The notes: generated by a model from the letters alone, not told the origin. A stretch of 64,000 nt of DNA from Clostridium_AD estertheticum_D (GCF_018861295.1 NZ_JAHLDM010000008.1:1-64000), one strand, 5' to 3'. Positions 1 to 8,869 are shown, counted from the stretch's first letter. Numbers and translations are program-made.

Positions 1-296
1 TTAATGTTCTGCTTTAAATCATCTATGTACATTTTGTTTAATTCAACATTAGAAGATTTATTCCATTTAGCTTCGCGAGCAGCATAGTTTGCATAATAAG
101 TATTAAGATTAAACATATTTTTAATAGTTAAATGAATACTCTGGGAAAGACCTTTCTCATGATTGTAAACAAGAATTGAATAAGCTTTAATTTTAGCTTC
201 ATTACCAACATACAGTATATTCGATAGATTGTTGAGATTTTCAAAGCTGAGCTTATCTTTATATATTCTTGTAGAAGAATTAGTTTCTATTCTCAA
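1..296 (-). CDS. 5' part of an unidentified gene, cut by the window edge (possibly TnpB-like)
   Basis: A minus-strand frame of 98 complete codons runs off position 1 without a stop. TTG at 296 is the likely start: an AAGGTGG ribosome site ends eight bases before it. The product starts MRIETNSSTRIYKD and later contains NTYYANYAAREAKW. I do not recognise the family with certainty. The Tyr/Asn-rich helix followed by AREAKW faintly resembles the N-terminal part of IS200/IS605 TnpB nucleases, but the catalytic residues and zinc ribbon would lie outside the window. A small hairpin upstream (396-416) could be an element end. That the frame is coding is fairly likely; the function is a guess. Confidence 0.4.
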   Translation of the reverse strand, partial: MRIETNSSTRIYKDKLSFENLNNLSNILYVGNEAKIKAYSILVYNHEKGLSQSIHLTIKNMFNLNTYYANYAAREAKWNKSSNVELNKMYIDDLKQNI

Positions 297-457
297 AATA
301 TTCACCACCTTTTTTTATAATCTCTAATATATATTATGCCGTAATAGCGTCTATAATATTAAGTTATATAAAAATAAGTTAGCAACAAAATTCATCTCCG
401 TCTACAGAGAACGGAGTCTTCTTTTGCAAATAAAGATAAAATTCTTTTCAAAAAACA
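297..457. other. Non-coding stretch with a small hairpin
   Basis: No open frame is supported here. Six-base arms CTCCGT (396-401) and ACGGAG (411-416) form a hairpin with a nine-base loop. It lies upstream of the partial minus-strand gene, where an IS200/IS605 left-end palindrome would sit, but it may equally be a weak plus-strand terminator followed by TCTTCTTTT. No partner element end is visible in the window. Confidence 0.3.
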
Positions 458-497
458 TCATTAGATATTATCTATAATTATAGATAATATCTAATGA
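458..497 (-). terminator. Intrinsic terminator after the rhomboid gene
   Basis: This is a perfect 40-base palindrome with 20-base arms and no unpaired loop bases. On the minus strand it is followed by TGTTTTTTG. It starts 20 bases after the rhomboid stop codon, so it is best read as that gene's Rho-independent terminator. Confidence 0.75.
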
Positions 498-517
498 ACT
501 AAATTATTCTCTTTATT

Positions 518-1093
518 TTACACATGTTTTTTATGCTCAATTTTAAATGCAAATAGCGCTCCACATATTCCGCCTATAATATGTGCAAATTGAGATATAT
601 TATCCTGAGAAAAAGCTCCTGCAAAAATCTCTCTACCAATGAATACAAAAAACACAATAATTAAAGTTAATGGAATTTTCCCCTTCTGTGCATTTGTAAA
701 TGAGCTTAATATAATAAACATATAAACAATACCACTCGCCCCTAGAAGTGCATCATTTGAGAAAATCGTATTTATTAAACCTGTAACTAAAGCTGTTACG
801 AGTATTAACTGTACTAAAACTCTCGAACCATACTTTTCTTCGAGCATTGGTCCTATTATTAGGATTATTATAAAATTACCAGAAAAGTGATCCCAATTAG
901 CATGACCCAATATATAAGAAAATAATCTTATATATTGCATTGGATCCAGAAAAGAAGTTCTGTAATTTGAAAATATTACTTTATTAAGCATTCCATTTGT
1001 TAAATAACTTAATAAATAACTAGCAAGTGCTAGACCCGTAAAAGTTAATATAACCGGCGAATTATACTGTATTTTCTTTAGTTTCGCAAGCAT
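518..1093 (-). CDS. Rhomboid-family intramembrane serine protease
   Basis: A 191-residue polytopic membrane protein of the rhomboid fold, which cleaves transmembrane segments inside the lipid bilayer. The catalytic dyad is visible: Ser120 in GASG (118-121) and His171 in the last membrane helix (AHIIGG). The loop motif HANWDHFSGN (64-73) is the usual conserved HxxxxHxxxN region. About six hydrophobic segments are present, the size of a minimal bacterial rhomboid without extra domains. The ATG start at 1093 follows GGAGGA. It is a single-gene unit with its own terminator. The substrate cannot be inferred from the context. Confidence 0.88.
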   Translation of the reverse strand: MLAKLKKIQYNSPVILTFTGLALASYLLSYLTNGMLNKVIFSNYRTSFLDPMQYIRLFSYILGHANWDHFSGNFIIILIIGPMLEEKYGSRVLVQLILVTALVTGLINTIFSNDALLGASGIVYMFIILSSFTNAQKGKIPLTLIIVFFVFIGREIFAGAFSQDNISQFAHIIGGICGALFAFKIEHKKHV

Positions 1094-1120
1094 TTTTTAT
1101 CCTCCATTTTTCATACTTAA

Positions 1121-1248
1121 ATCATCTCCTTCGGAGATGCATTAACGACTTCAGAAGGATATTTATATTCCAACTTAAATTTTATTTCTGATAAGGTAAT
1201 TAATTTCAACTTATAGAAATGTGAGATTTTCCTTCTGAAATGTCGTTA
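1121..1248. repeat. Inverted-repeat element, copy 1 of 2
   Basis: About 130 bases that recur at 49769-49900. The element opens with a small hairpin ATCTCC-TTC-GGAGAT (1123-1137). Long inverted arms follow: TAACGACTTCAGAAGG at 1143-1158, and its partner CCTTCTGAAATGTCGTTA at 1231-1248, which has a two-base bulge. The spacer is 72 bases, the same length as in copy 2. Spacer blocks such as AAGGTAATTA and CTTATAGAAATG are kept in both copies. The right arm ends on the stop codon of add. It could be a small non-autonomous mobile element or a structured RNA. Confidence 0.7.
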
Positions 1249-2238
1249 AATATAACTTCTTAAGACTTCCTTTGTTTCTAAGTCAACAAAAGCTGCATTT
1301 ACACTATTAAGGTATATTTGTTTATAATCATTAAAAGTAATATTAAATTCATTAAATAAAACTTCGCATTCCTTAGTCATGTTTGTGTTTGATACAGTCC
1401 TATTGTCAGTATTTACCGTTACTTTTATTCCATCATTATAAAAATTATAAATTGGGTGGCTACTTATCACATCAACTGCCTTAGTTTGAATATTACTTGT
1501 TGGACACATTTCAAGAGTTATTTCTTTATCTTTTACAATATTGTAAGCCTCAATACAATCTTTAATAAATACCCCATGGCCAATTCTTTCCGCTCCCAAA
1601 AGTTCCACTGCTTCAAGTACATTTTTACCTATTCCTGTTTCACCTGCATGAATAGTTATTCTATACCCATATTTTCTAGCTAGTGCTACAGGCTCTATGA
1701 ATTTTTTGCAAAATTCATAGTCTTCAGCTCCACACAAATCTATAGCAACTACACCTTTGGATATATATTTTGCACCAGCTTCCACAACTTCAACTGCTTT
1801 ATCTGCAGACATAAATCTCATGCAACAAAGTATTACATTTCCTTTTATATCATATCTCTCTTCTGCGTCTTTAATTCCAGATATTACACTCTCTATTACA
1901 TCACTTATATTTAATCCATTATTTACATGAAGTAATGGTGCAAACCTAACTTCGATATATTTTACATTTTCTTTAGCACAATCTTCAAGAAGTTCAAATG
2001 TAATTCTCCTCAAACTTTCTTTTGATTGCATTACTAAATTAGGAATTACAAATCTTTTTAAATATTCATCGAGGGACTTGCATTCCTCAGGAGCAATCAA
2101 TTCTTTTGTGATATTATAAACATCATAATACGGAATTTTTATTTCCTCTCTTCTTGCTATGTCAATTATTGTTTCCGGCCTAACACTGCCATCTAAATGA
2201 CAATGCAAATCAATTTTTGGTAAATCTTTATATTTCAT
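1246..2238 (-). CDS. add: Adenosine deaminase
   Basis: Converts adenosine or deoxyadenosine to inosine in the cytoplasm for purine salvage; a Zn-dependent TIM-barrel amidohydrolase. Zinc ligands are visible as HCH (His12, His14), His197 in IHAGE with catalytic Glu200, His221 in GHG, and Asp278 in NTDN. The NTDNRTVSNT version of the last motif is usual in Firmicutes. An in-frame TTG lies seven codons further upstream, but ATG at 2238 has an AAGGGG site at the right distance, so a 330-residue product is preferred. It follows the CPBP protease gene by 21 bases and is probably co-transcribed with it. Its stop overlaps a repeat element. Confidence 0.93.
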   Translation of the reverse strand: MKYKDLPKIDLHCHLDGSVRPETIIDIARREEIKIPYYDVYNITKELIAPEECKSLDEYLKRFVIPNLVMQSKESLRRITFELLEDCAKENVKYIEVRFAPLLHVNNGLNISDVIESVISGIKDAEERYDIKGNVILCCMRFMSADKAVEVVEAGAKYISKGVVAIDLCGAEDYEFCKKFIEPVALARKYGYRITIHAGETGIGKNVLEAVELLGAERIGHGVFIKDCIEAYNIVKDKEITLEMCPTSNIQTKAVDVISSHPIYNFYNDGIKVTVNTDNRTVSNTNMTKECEVLFNEFNITFNDYKQIYLNSVNAAFVDLETKEVLRSYI

Positions 2239-2259
2239 ATTATCCCCTTTCTTAATCAT

Positions 2260-3270
2260 TTAATATTTACTTACAACAATCACTGCTATAGAAACAAAGT
2301 ATATAGCTAGTGGTATATATACTGTTAATCTTACGACTTTTCCACTGCTTGTTTCTCCACCTATTACCATATATTCTTCATCGCGTGCTGCGTATTTCAA
2401 ATACTCATTATTCTCTTCTTGATTAATCACTTTAGCTCTTCCTTCACTCTCCTTATACTCTTTAAGTTTTCTTAGGTTTGTATATATTATAGCGCCTCCA
2501 ACTAAAAAGAATATTGTGGCTTGAATCAATACTGAAGCAATGCTAATATTAGCTTCCTGTGCTGATTTTAAAGCGCTACTCTCAATCCCATTATTCATAT
2601 AATTCATTAATACCTTACTTAAAATAAATGATATTGCGTTATTCGCTGCATGAAGTGTCATACTACCAACTATTGATCCTGTATACTCCCTAACCATTAA
2701 TAAAATAAATCCTAAAAACATCACGTAAATAATTTGCATTATATTACCATGGAAAGCTGCGAATATTGATGTTATTATAAAATATTTTATTTTTTTATTT
2801 ACCCCATCATAAGCATCTAAAAAAATTCCTCGAAAGAATATTTCCTCAAAAAATGCTGGAAGTAAAACCACAACTAATAATCCGAGTAACGTTGTACTAC
2901 CACTTAATAGATTTGATATTTGTGTACTATCTTTTATAATAACTGGAAATAACTTAAAACTTATAGAATTAATACCCATAGCAAAAATATAAGTACCAAA
3001 TGCTACAAATATAGTTAGATAGATCTGCTTTATAGATATTTTCTTTATTACCATTACATTTTTAAATTTTCTTTTAGTAATTAAACAGTATAATAAAGCA
3101 ATTCCTCCAAGAACTACAACACTAGCACTACCTGAAAGAAGTAATGAAACATTTTCGCTTATAGGACGAACTAATCCAAATATTTTAATCGCCCAAACTG
3201 GAACTTGGATAAATAATAATAATGCCAATAATAATAAGCTATTAGCTAAAAATATTTTTTTGTTTTTCAT
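2260..3270 (-). CDS. CPBP-family intramembrane glutamic protease
   Basis: A 336-residue membrane protein of the CPBP/Abi (CAAX-protease-like) family. The signature motifs appear in order: EEIFFRG (EExxxR), a helix with FAAFHGN carrying the second-motif His, and HAANN. Around eight hydrophobic segments are present, and a polar stretch rich in Glu/Lys separates the last ones. ATG at 3270 is chosen because AAGGAG lies six bases upstream; an upstream in-frame start has no such site. In bacteria these proteins process peptides or provide bacteriocin self-immunity, but no bacteriocin gene is visible nearby. First gene of a two-gene unit with add. Confidence 0.82.
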   Translation of the reverse strand: MKNKKIFLANSLLLLALLLFIQVPVWAIKIFGLVRPISENVSLLLSGSASVVVLGGIALLYCLITKRKFKNVMVIKKISIKQIYLTIFVAFGTYIFAMGINSISFKLFPVIIKDSTQISNLLSGSTTLLGLLVVVLLPAFFEEIFFRGIFLDAYDGVNKKIKYFIITSIFAAFHGNIMQIIYVMFLGFILLMVREYTGSIVGSMTLHAANNAISFILSKVLMNYMNNGIESSALKSAQEANISIASVLIQATIFFLVGGAIIYTNLRKLKEYKESEGRAKVINQEENNEYLKYAARDEEYMVIGGETSSGKVVRLTVYIPLAIYFVSIAVIVVSKY

Positions 3271-3521
3271 AAACTTCTCCTTACGTTCTATAATTATATT
3301 ACTCCAATATATATGATATGCCAATCACCAATAATAATCAAATTATAACTAACAAAAATTAATAAATTCATATATTTTTTCCAATTTGTAATTATTTATT
3401 ATTAATTGCCTATTTAAATATAATTCTTAATTTTGTATAGCATATTATTTTTATGTTACAATTGGTCATGTTACAATATAGATTAAAGCGTTATATAGCT
3501 GAGAAAAGGAGATGCTCAAAT

Positions 3522-4727
3522 TTGGAAAAATTATACTATGAAGATCAATATAAAACAGAATTTACAGCTGAAATAATAGATATAATAAAAAAAGAAAACA
3601 AATATCATGTTGAATTAAATGAAACGTATTTCTACCCCAAAAGCGCTAACCAGCCAAGTGATACAGGACATATAAATGGATCTTTAGTCACCTGCGTATA
3701 CGAAGAAAACAATAAAATATATCACGTATTAGAAATTAAGCCTTTGAAAATTCATAAGGTTAAATGTAATATAAACTTTGATTTGCGATATGATTATATG
3801 CAGCAACATTTAGGCCAGCATATACTCTCCTCATGTATTTCTAATTTATTTAATCTACCTACTATTGGTTTTAACCTTGGTTTAACTTCTTCAACTATTG
3901 ATCTTGATAAAGGTATTCGTGCCCAAGAAATTAAAGCTTGTGAGAAAAAGGCTAACGATATAATTAATGAAAATATCAAAGTAGAAGCCCTATATTTAAC
4001 AAACTCAGAACTAAAAAAATTATCACTAAAAAAGATTCCAATAAAATCCGGCGAAAAAATTAGGATTGTGAAAATTGGTGATATTGATATTTTTCCATCC
4101 CAAGATATATATCCAAATTCCACTATTGAGGTTCAATTAATTAAAATTATAAATTTTGAAAAATATAAAACTGGGGTAAGAATTGAATTTATATGTGGAC
4201 AAAGAGCGGTTTCTGATTATATTTCAAAATTTGAAGCTATTGAAAAAATGTCTAAACTCTTATCCTGCAATAATGCCACACTTATATCTAAAGTTGAGAA
4301 TCTTACTGATGAGCTTAATAAGACGCTTACTAAGAACAGAGCACTAAGTTCAAAAGTTGCTACATATGAAGTTCAAAACATGTTAAAAGAAGCTGAAAAA
4401 ATAGATGATGTTAGGGTACTTAAATTTATTTATGATAAAATGGACCTCAAATATGCTACCATGTTAGCGACAAAATTAGTAACCTCACCCAAAGTTATAG
4501 TTTTATTTGGGGTAAAACTTCAAGATAAAGCAAACCTCTTGTTCATGTGTTCAAAAGACTTAAAAATTATAAGAATGGATTTTCTTTTAAAGGATGCAAT
4601 AACTCTTATAGATGGTAAGGGTGGTGGAAGTGAATTTTCTGCACAAGGTGGTGGAAAAAATAATAATAATTTGGATTCAGCAATTGATTATGCATTAAGT
4701 AAAATTAAAGAATATATAAAAGCCTAA
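3522..4727 (+). CDS. AlaX-like alanyl-tRNA editing protein with an incomplete zinc site
   Basis: A 401-residue protein with an N-terminal second-additional-domain fold (as in AlaRS and AlaX) and a C-terminal DHHA1 region ending GGGSEFSAQGGG, the size of AlaX-L proteins that deacylate Ser- or Gly-tRNA(Ala). TTG at 3522 follows AAGGAG at eight bases and gives a better match to the family N-terminus than the upstream ATGs. HLGQH, the first half of the zinc site, is intact. The second half, normally CGGTH, is replaced by SQDIY in the aligned stretch before IEVQLIKI, so two of four ligands are lost. A coiled-coil-like segment links the domains. Editing activity is therefore doubtful. Confidence 0.8.
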   Translation: MEKLYYEDQYKTEFTAEIIDIIKKENKYHVELNETYFYPKSANQPSDTGHINGSLVTCVYEENNKIYHVLEIKPLKIHKVKCNINFDLRYDYMQQHLGQHILSSCISNLFNLPTIGFNLGLTSSTIDLDKGIRAQEIKACEKKANDIINENIKVEALYLTNSELKKLSLKKIPIKSGEKIRIVKIGDIDIFPSQDIYPNSTIEVQLIKIINFEKYKTGVRIEFICGQRAVSDYISKFEAIEKMSKLLSCNNATLISKVENLTDELNKTLTKNRALSSKVATYEVQNMLKEAEKIDDVRVLKFIYDKMDLKYATMLATKLVTSPKVIVLFGVKLQDKANLLFMCSKDLKIIRMDFLLKDAITLIDGKGGGSEFSAQGGGKNNNNLDSAIDYALSKIKEYIKA

Positions 4728-4751
4728 TAGATTATTTATCATATTAGGCTT
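4720..4751. terminator. Bidirectional terminator between alaX-like gene and thiE
   Basis: Arms AAGCCTAATA and TATTAGGCTT flank a 12-base loop. On the minus strand the hairpin is followed by TTTTATATATT and closes the thiamine operon. On the plus strand it overlaps the last codons of the AlaX-like gene. Confidence 0.65.
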
Positions 4752-4781
4752 CATATATTTTGATCCTTTATTTAATTTTCT

Positions 4782-5405
4782 TTATTTCATTGCTGATACT
4801 AATTTCTCTGTTGCTTCTTTTATACATTTTTTCGCAAGAATATCTGAAATTACAGCTACTCCATCAATATTTGCCCCCTTTAATAAATCAATGTTTTTCT
4901 GCGTAATTCCACCGATAGCAACTACAGGAATTGATATATTATCTTTTATTTCTTTTAAGCATGACACAGAAACAGCACTTGCATCATCTTTAGTAGTTGT
5001 AGGAAACATTGCACCAACACCAACATAATCTGCTCCTTCTTTTTCTGCCTCTCTCGCTTCTTCAACTGTTGATGTAGAAATTCCAATTATCTTATCATTT
5101 CCTATTATACCTCGTGCAATGCTTGCTGGCATATCGCTTTGACCCAAATGAACCCCTGCAGCATTTATAGATAAAGCAATATCTATCCTATCATTTATAA
5201 TCAGTGGTACATTATATTTGTCAGTAACTTTTTTAACCTTTGATGCAATATTATAAAATTCTAAAGTGCTTATGTCTTTTTCTCTAAGTTGAACTAATGT
5301 AGCTCCACCTTTTATTGACTCTTCTACTGCAGTATATATATCTGTATCCACAAGCATTTTTCTATCTGTAAGAAGATAAAGACTGTAATTTATTTTATTC
5401 TTCAT
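4782..5405 (-). CDS. thiE: Thiamine-phosphate synthase
   Basis: Joins hydroxymethylpyrimidine diphosphate and thiazole phosphate into thiamine phosphate in the cytoplasm. The 207 residues form the usual small TIM barrel. Visible family motifs are LVQLREKD near the start, NDRIDIA, GVHLGQSDMP, the phosphate-loop residues FPTTTKDD and VAIGGI. ATG at 5405 lies 11 bases inside the end of thiM, so the two are translationally coupled. Last gene of the thiW-thiD-cytX-thiM-thiE operon, controlled by the TPP riboswitch upstream of thiW. Confidence 0.95.
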   Translation of the reverse strand: MKNKINYSLYLLTDRKMLVDTDIYTAVEESIKGGATLVQLREKDISTLEFYNIASKVKKVTDKYNVPLIINDRIDIALSINAAGVHLGQSDMPASIARGIIGNDKIIGISTSTVEEAREAEKEGADYVGVGAMFPTTTKDDASAVSVSCLKEIKDNISIPVVAIGGITQKNIDLLKGANIDGVAVISDILAKKCIKEATEKLVSAMK

Positions 5406-6231
5406 TTATCTTGCTCCTTTTATTTATTTCAGTCCCTTTTAAATTGTACATAGCATCTATCATTTTCACCCTAAAAGTTCCTGAACCTTCGATCTTTTTA
5501 TCTAACCTTTCGTATGCTGTTTCACCTGCTATTCCCATTGAAACGACTCCTGCAAGGGCAGCTATTAAATTGTTTTCTCCTGCCCCTAAATAACAACCAA
5601 TGACTGCAGTGCACATACACCCAGTACCTGTAACCCTAGACATCATTTTATGACCATTTGATATGGTGTAAAGAGTTTTACCATCTGTTATAATGTCTAC
5701 CTCGCCTGTTATAGCTACAACTGTTACAAATTTAACAGCAAATTTTCTTGCCATTTCTTTCGTTTTTGTAAATTCATCGCTGCTTACATCAAATCTCTCA
5801 GAAGCATCCACACCTCTTGTAACAGTATCAATACCGTATATTGTTTTTATTTCAGACAAATTCCCTCTTATTACTGCTAATTTGACCTCACTTATAATCC
5901 TTTTACAGACTTCTGTTCTATAAGATGTTGCCCCTGCTCCAACAGGATCTAGGATAACAGGTATCTTTAACTCATTTGCCCTTTTTCCTGCCTTTATCAT
6001 AGACTCTACACTTCTACTATTTAGCGTTCCTATATTTATAACAAGTGAAGATGAAAGTGACACCATCTCGAGGACTTCATTAATATCATCTGCCATAACA
6101 GGAGAACCACCAATAGCTAGTGTAATATTAGCACAATCATTAACAGTAACATTATTTGTTATTTGGTGAACCAAAGGCGTTTTTTCTCGTAAATCATTTA
6201 ACAATTTAATTATTTTATTGTTAATTTCCAT
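5395..6231 (-). CDS. thiM: Hydroxyethylthiazole kinase
   Basis: Phosphorylates hydroxyethylthiazole, the salvage route to the thiazole half of thiamine. The 278-residue ribokinase-like protein shows VHQITNNVTVNDCAN near the N-terminus, ILDPVGAGAT, and the catalytic anion-hole motif RVTGTGCM near residue 200. A TTG six codons further up is possible, but ATG at 6231 has GGAGG in range. It overlaps cytX by 22 bases and thiE by 11, typical of tight coupling inside the thi operon. No thiazole biosynthesis genes (thiG, thiH, thiS) are in the window, so the operon is geared to salvage. Confidence 0.95.
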   Translation of the reverse strand: MEINNKIIKLLNDLREKTPLVHQITNNVTVNDCANITLAIGGSPVMADDINEVLEMVSLSSSLVINIGTLNSRSVESMIKAGKRANELKIPVILDPVGAGATSYRTEVCKRIISEVKLAVIRGNLSEIKTIYGIDTVTRGVDASERFDVSSDEFTKTKEMARKFAVKFVTVVAITGEVDIITDGKTLYTISNGHKMMSRVTGTGCMCTAVIGCYLGAGENNLIAALAGVVSMGIAGETAYERLDKKIEGSGTFRVKMIDAMYNLKGTEINKRSKINEE

Positions 6232-7424
6232 TTTGACATCATCCTCCAACTTATTAAATATATAAATCCTGTAATAACCATATCAGGCATTGTAGCTCCT
6301 AGTACAAAATCAAGTTTTATAAACCAATAATAAAGCATTATTCCTATAATCCACACAAAAATTGCTCCCCAATTTATAAGTACATCAGATTTCACTTTTG
6401 TGTTTTTCTTTATTATAAAATAATCTGTAATTAAAACTGCAAATAATGGTGCAAATACTGACCCTATAGCGTATAAAAAGTTTTCATAGTTTTCCATAGG
6501 AATTATAATTGCCATAATTGTTCCAATAACCGTCATAATGATACCAATCTTTTTTTCACCAAGCTTTGGCACTATGTTTAGAAATGAAACTCCTGCCGAG
6601 TACACATCTAAGAATGTAGTAGTTACTGTGGATAACACTACTATTCCAAGAGCCGCTATTCCTAAATTAGCTGCAAGCATCATAACCGAAGGATCTGAAT
6701 TATTTGAAACAATAGCAGCCCCAAGACCTATAATAAACATCCATGAACTTCCAAGAAAATAACCTATAAAACTTCCATAGGCTCCTCCCTTTTCACTCCT
6801 TGCAAATCTAGTGTAATCTGCAATTAAAGGTAGCCATGAAAGGGGCATAACTATACTAAGTTCTAATGCCCCTCCAAAAGAAATTCCACCAGTAGCTGCT
6901 TTTGTTAGGAGTGTTTTATCTTTAAATATTATTGATCCAAGCACCAATGTAAGTATAAAAAGTAATGATACCGCTGTAATATTCAATTTTTTCATGCCTG
7001 CATTTCCAAAATAGAGCCACAATATTGTAAGTACACCTATAAGAAGTATAAATACTAAAACATTATTTACGTCCCATAAGCTTTGTGATATTAAGTTTAC
7101 AGATCTCGCTGCTACCTTAATCATAATTGCAGTCCAACCTATTAGCTGAAGTATATTTAAAATTGAAAATAAATAGGTACTATATACTCCAAAAGAAATA
7201 TTAGTTGAAATCATTGCTGGCACTTTTTCACGAGATCCGATGATTCCACCTAGTATTAATATTCCTGTTCCAATCAAGTGACCTAGAAGTATTACTATTA
7301 TTCCAACTTTAAATCCTAAAGGTGCAATTAATCCACCTGTCATTATTTCAGCAATAGATACTGCAGCTCCAAACCACAAAAATACAAAGGTCCAAAATCC
7401 TAATTTCTCTTTATCCTTAATCAT
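6210..7424 (-). CDS. cytX: CytX, NCS1-family hydroxymethylpyrimidine permease
   Basis: A 404-residue membrane protein with about 12 hydrophobic helices, of the NCS1 nucleobase:cation symporter family. The helix-1 motif region WFGAAVSIAEIMTGG and the downstream SLxPLIADYTRFAR-like stretch are typical. In thi operons this subgroup (CytX) is assigned to uptake of the pyrimidine precursor HMP; that substrate rests on context, not on a residue visible here. ATG at 7424 overlaps the last codons of thiD (stop at 7417) and follows GGGGATGG. It supplies HMP to ThiD. Confidence 0.87.
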   Translation of the reverse strand: MIKDKEKLGFWTFVFLWFGAAVSIAEIMTGGLIAPLGFKVGIIVILLGHLIGTGILILGGIIGSREKVPAMISTNISFGVYSTYLFSILNILQLIGWTAIMIKVAARSVNLISQSLWDVNNVLVFILLIGVLTILWLYFGNAGMKKLNITAVSLLFILTLVLGSIIFKDKTLLTKAATGGISFGGALELSIVMPLSWLPLIADYTRFARSEKGGAYGSFIGYFLGSSWMFIIGLGAAIVSNNSDPSVMMLAANLGIAALGIVVLSTVTTTFLDVYSAGVSFLNIVPKLGEKKIGIIMTVIGTIMAIIIPMENYENFLYAIGSVFAPLFAVLITDYFIIKKNTKVKSDVLINWGAIFVWIIGIMLYYWFIKLDFVLGATMPDMVITGFIYLISWRMMSKWKLTIK

Positions 7425-8241
7425 TTGCCATCCCCGCTTTTTTATATAGTTCATAGAAATGGTTTGTTGGTCCAACTCCATGTCCAATATCCAAAGAGTG
7501 TTCTATAGCAGTTGTTATATATTGTTTTGATTTTTTTATTGATTCCTTCATGCTAAAACCCAGTGCCAAATTTGCAGCAATAGCCGATGATAAGGTACAT
7601 CCCGTGCCATGAGTATTTTTTGTGTTTATTCTTTCAGACGTAAAACGGGTAATTTCTTCTCCATCATAAAATACATCTACAGCTTCTCCCTTCATATGTC
7701 CACCTTTTAAAAGTATATTTTTGCATCCCAGCTTATACATTTCCTTAGCTGCCTTTTCCATATCTTCTATAGTTTCTATGTCTGGAAAATCTAAATTTAC
7801 CTCACGAAGTATTTCTTGAGCTTCTGGTACATTAGGTGTAATAAGCGATGCGAGTGGTATAAGTTTTTTTATTAAAGCTGATTTTGACTCTGCTTTTAGT
7901 AGTGAATAACCACTCTTTGATATCATTACAGGATCAAGTACTATATTTTTAGGCTTGTATAATTCAAGCCTTTCACTTATCCCATCAATCGTAGAAATTT
8001 TAGATACCATACCAATTTTAACTGCATCTACAATTATATCTGTAAAAATAGCATCAATTTGTGCCTTAATGATTTCTGCATCTAGATCCAGAACTTCAAA
8101 AACACCCATAGTATTCTGCGCCGTTATGGCTGTAATGACACTCATTGCATATACGCCATTTGCGCTTAAGCTTTTTATATCTGCCTGCACTCCTGCACCT
8201 CCGCAGCTGTCAGAGCCTGCTATAGTTAAAACTTTTTTCAT
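7417..8241 (-). CDS. thiD: Hydroxymethylpyrimidine/phosphomethylpyrimidine kinase
   Basis: Phosphorylates HMP twice to HMP diphosphate for ThiE. The 274-residue ribokinase-fold protein begins IAGSDSCGGAGVQADIK, the substrate loop of ThiD. It carries the ITAQNT stretch, VLDPVMISKSG and the catalytic GTGCTLSSA (about residues 210-219). ATG at 8241 follows AGGAGG. There is no fused ThiE or ThiM domain, so this is the single-domain form. It sits 17 bases after thiW and overlaps cytX. Confidence 0.95.
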   Translation of the reverse strand: MKKVLTIAGSDSCGGAGVQADIKSLSANGVYAMSVITAITAQNTMGVFEVLDLDAEIIKAQIDAIFTDIIVDAVKIGMVSKISTIDGISERLELYKPKNIVLDPVMISKSGYSLLKAESKSALIKKLIPLASLITPNVPEAQEILREVNLDFPDIETIEDMEKAAKEMYKLGCKNILLKGGHMKGEAVDVFYDGEEITRFTSERINTKNTHGTGCTLSSAIAANLALGFSMKESIKKSKQYITTAIEHSLDIGHGVGPTNHFYELYKKAGMAND

Positions 8242-8258
8242 ATTATTTTCCTCCTATT

Positions 8259-8759
8259 TTATCCTTTAACTTCTTTATTTAAATTAACAATTTTTTTTAA
8301 ATCTATTACTCTAAGAATAAATAATGCAATTAGACTTCCTCCAATAGTACTTATTAAAAATGGTGCTACAAAGAATAATGCACCCACTTTTTTGCCCATT
8401 ATAATATTAGCAATAGGAAATGCTAATAATCCCCCAATAATTCCTGTTCCAAATATCTCTCCGCCTACTGCAAGTAGATTCATTTTAGTTTTCTTATATA
8501 ATATTCCAGCTAAAAGTACTCCGATGATACTTCCAGGGAATGCCAAAAGTGAACCTGTTCCTAAAATATTTCTTAGTAAAGATATACAAAATGCTATTGC
8601 TACGCCATATCCAGGGCCTAATAATACAGCTGATATAACATTAATTGTAGCCTGCACTGGAAAGCATTTTGCTACTCCCACCGGTATAAATATGATATTA
8701 CCAGCTATTACACCAATAGCTATTAAAAGTGATGAAATAGTTAACTTTTTAGTCTTCAT
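8259..8759 (-). CDS. thiW: ThiW, ECF-transporter substrate-binding (S) subunit
   Basis: A 166-residue protein with five or six hydrophobic helices, the size of an energy-coupling-factor S component. It is the first gene behind the TPP riboswitch. ThiW proteins are assigned to uptake of the thiazole precursor because they co-occur with thiM, which is also true here. The shared EcfA/EcfT energising module is not in the window and is presumably encoded elsewhere, as is normal for group II ECF systems. ATG at 8759 follows GGGAGTG. Confidence 0.88.
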   Translation of the reverse strand: MKTKKLTISSLLIAIGVIAGNIIFIPVGVAKCFPVQATINVISAVLLGPGYGVAIAFCISLLRNILGTGSLLAFPGSIIGVLLAGILYKKTKMNLLAVGGEIFGTGIIGGLLAFPIANIIMGKKVGALFFVAPFLISTIGGSLIALFILRVIDLKKIVNLNKEVKG

Positions 8760-8840
8760 GCATTGCCACTCCCTTCTCTTATATAATTATAAAGGAATAA
8801 ACTCTAAATAAACTAGCGTAATTAGTGTGCTGCATAACTA

Positions 8841-8869
8841 AAAAAACACAAATCCAAAGGATTTGTGTT
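8841..8869 (-). terminator. Riboswitch-controlled terminator upstream of thiW
   Basis: Perfect 11-base arms AACACAAATCC and GGATTTGTGTT enclose a three-base loop. On the minus strand they are followed directly by a run of six or seven T. The hairpin lies between the TPP aptamer and thiW, so it is the expression platform: TPP binding should favour termination here. Confidence 0.85.

Noticed and set aside
2260..3270. Bacteriocin immunity locus
   Set aside because: A CPBP protease alone does not show this; no precursor peptide or export gene is adjacent.
8841..8869. Stand-alone repeat or small RNA upstream of thiW
   Set aside because: The hairpin with T-run fits exactly as the expression platform of the TPP riboswitch.
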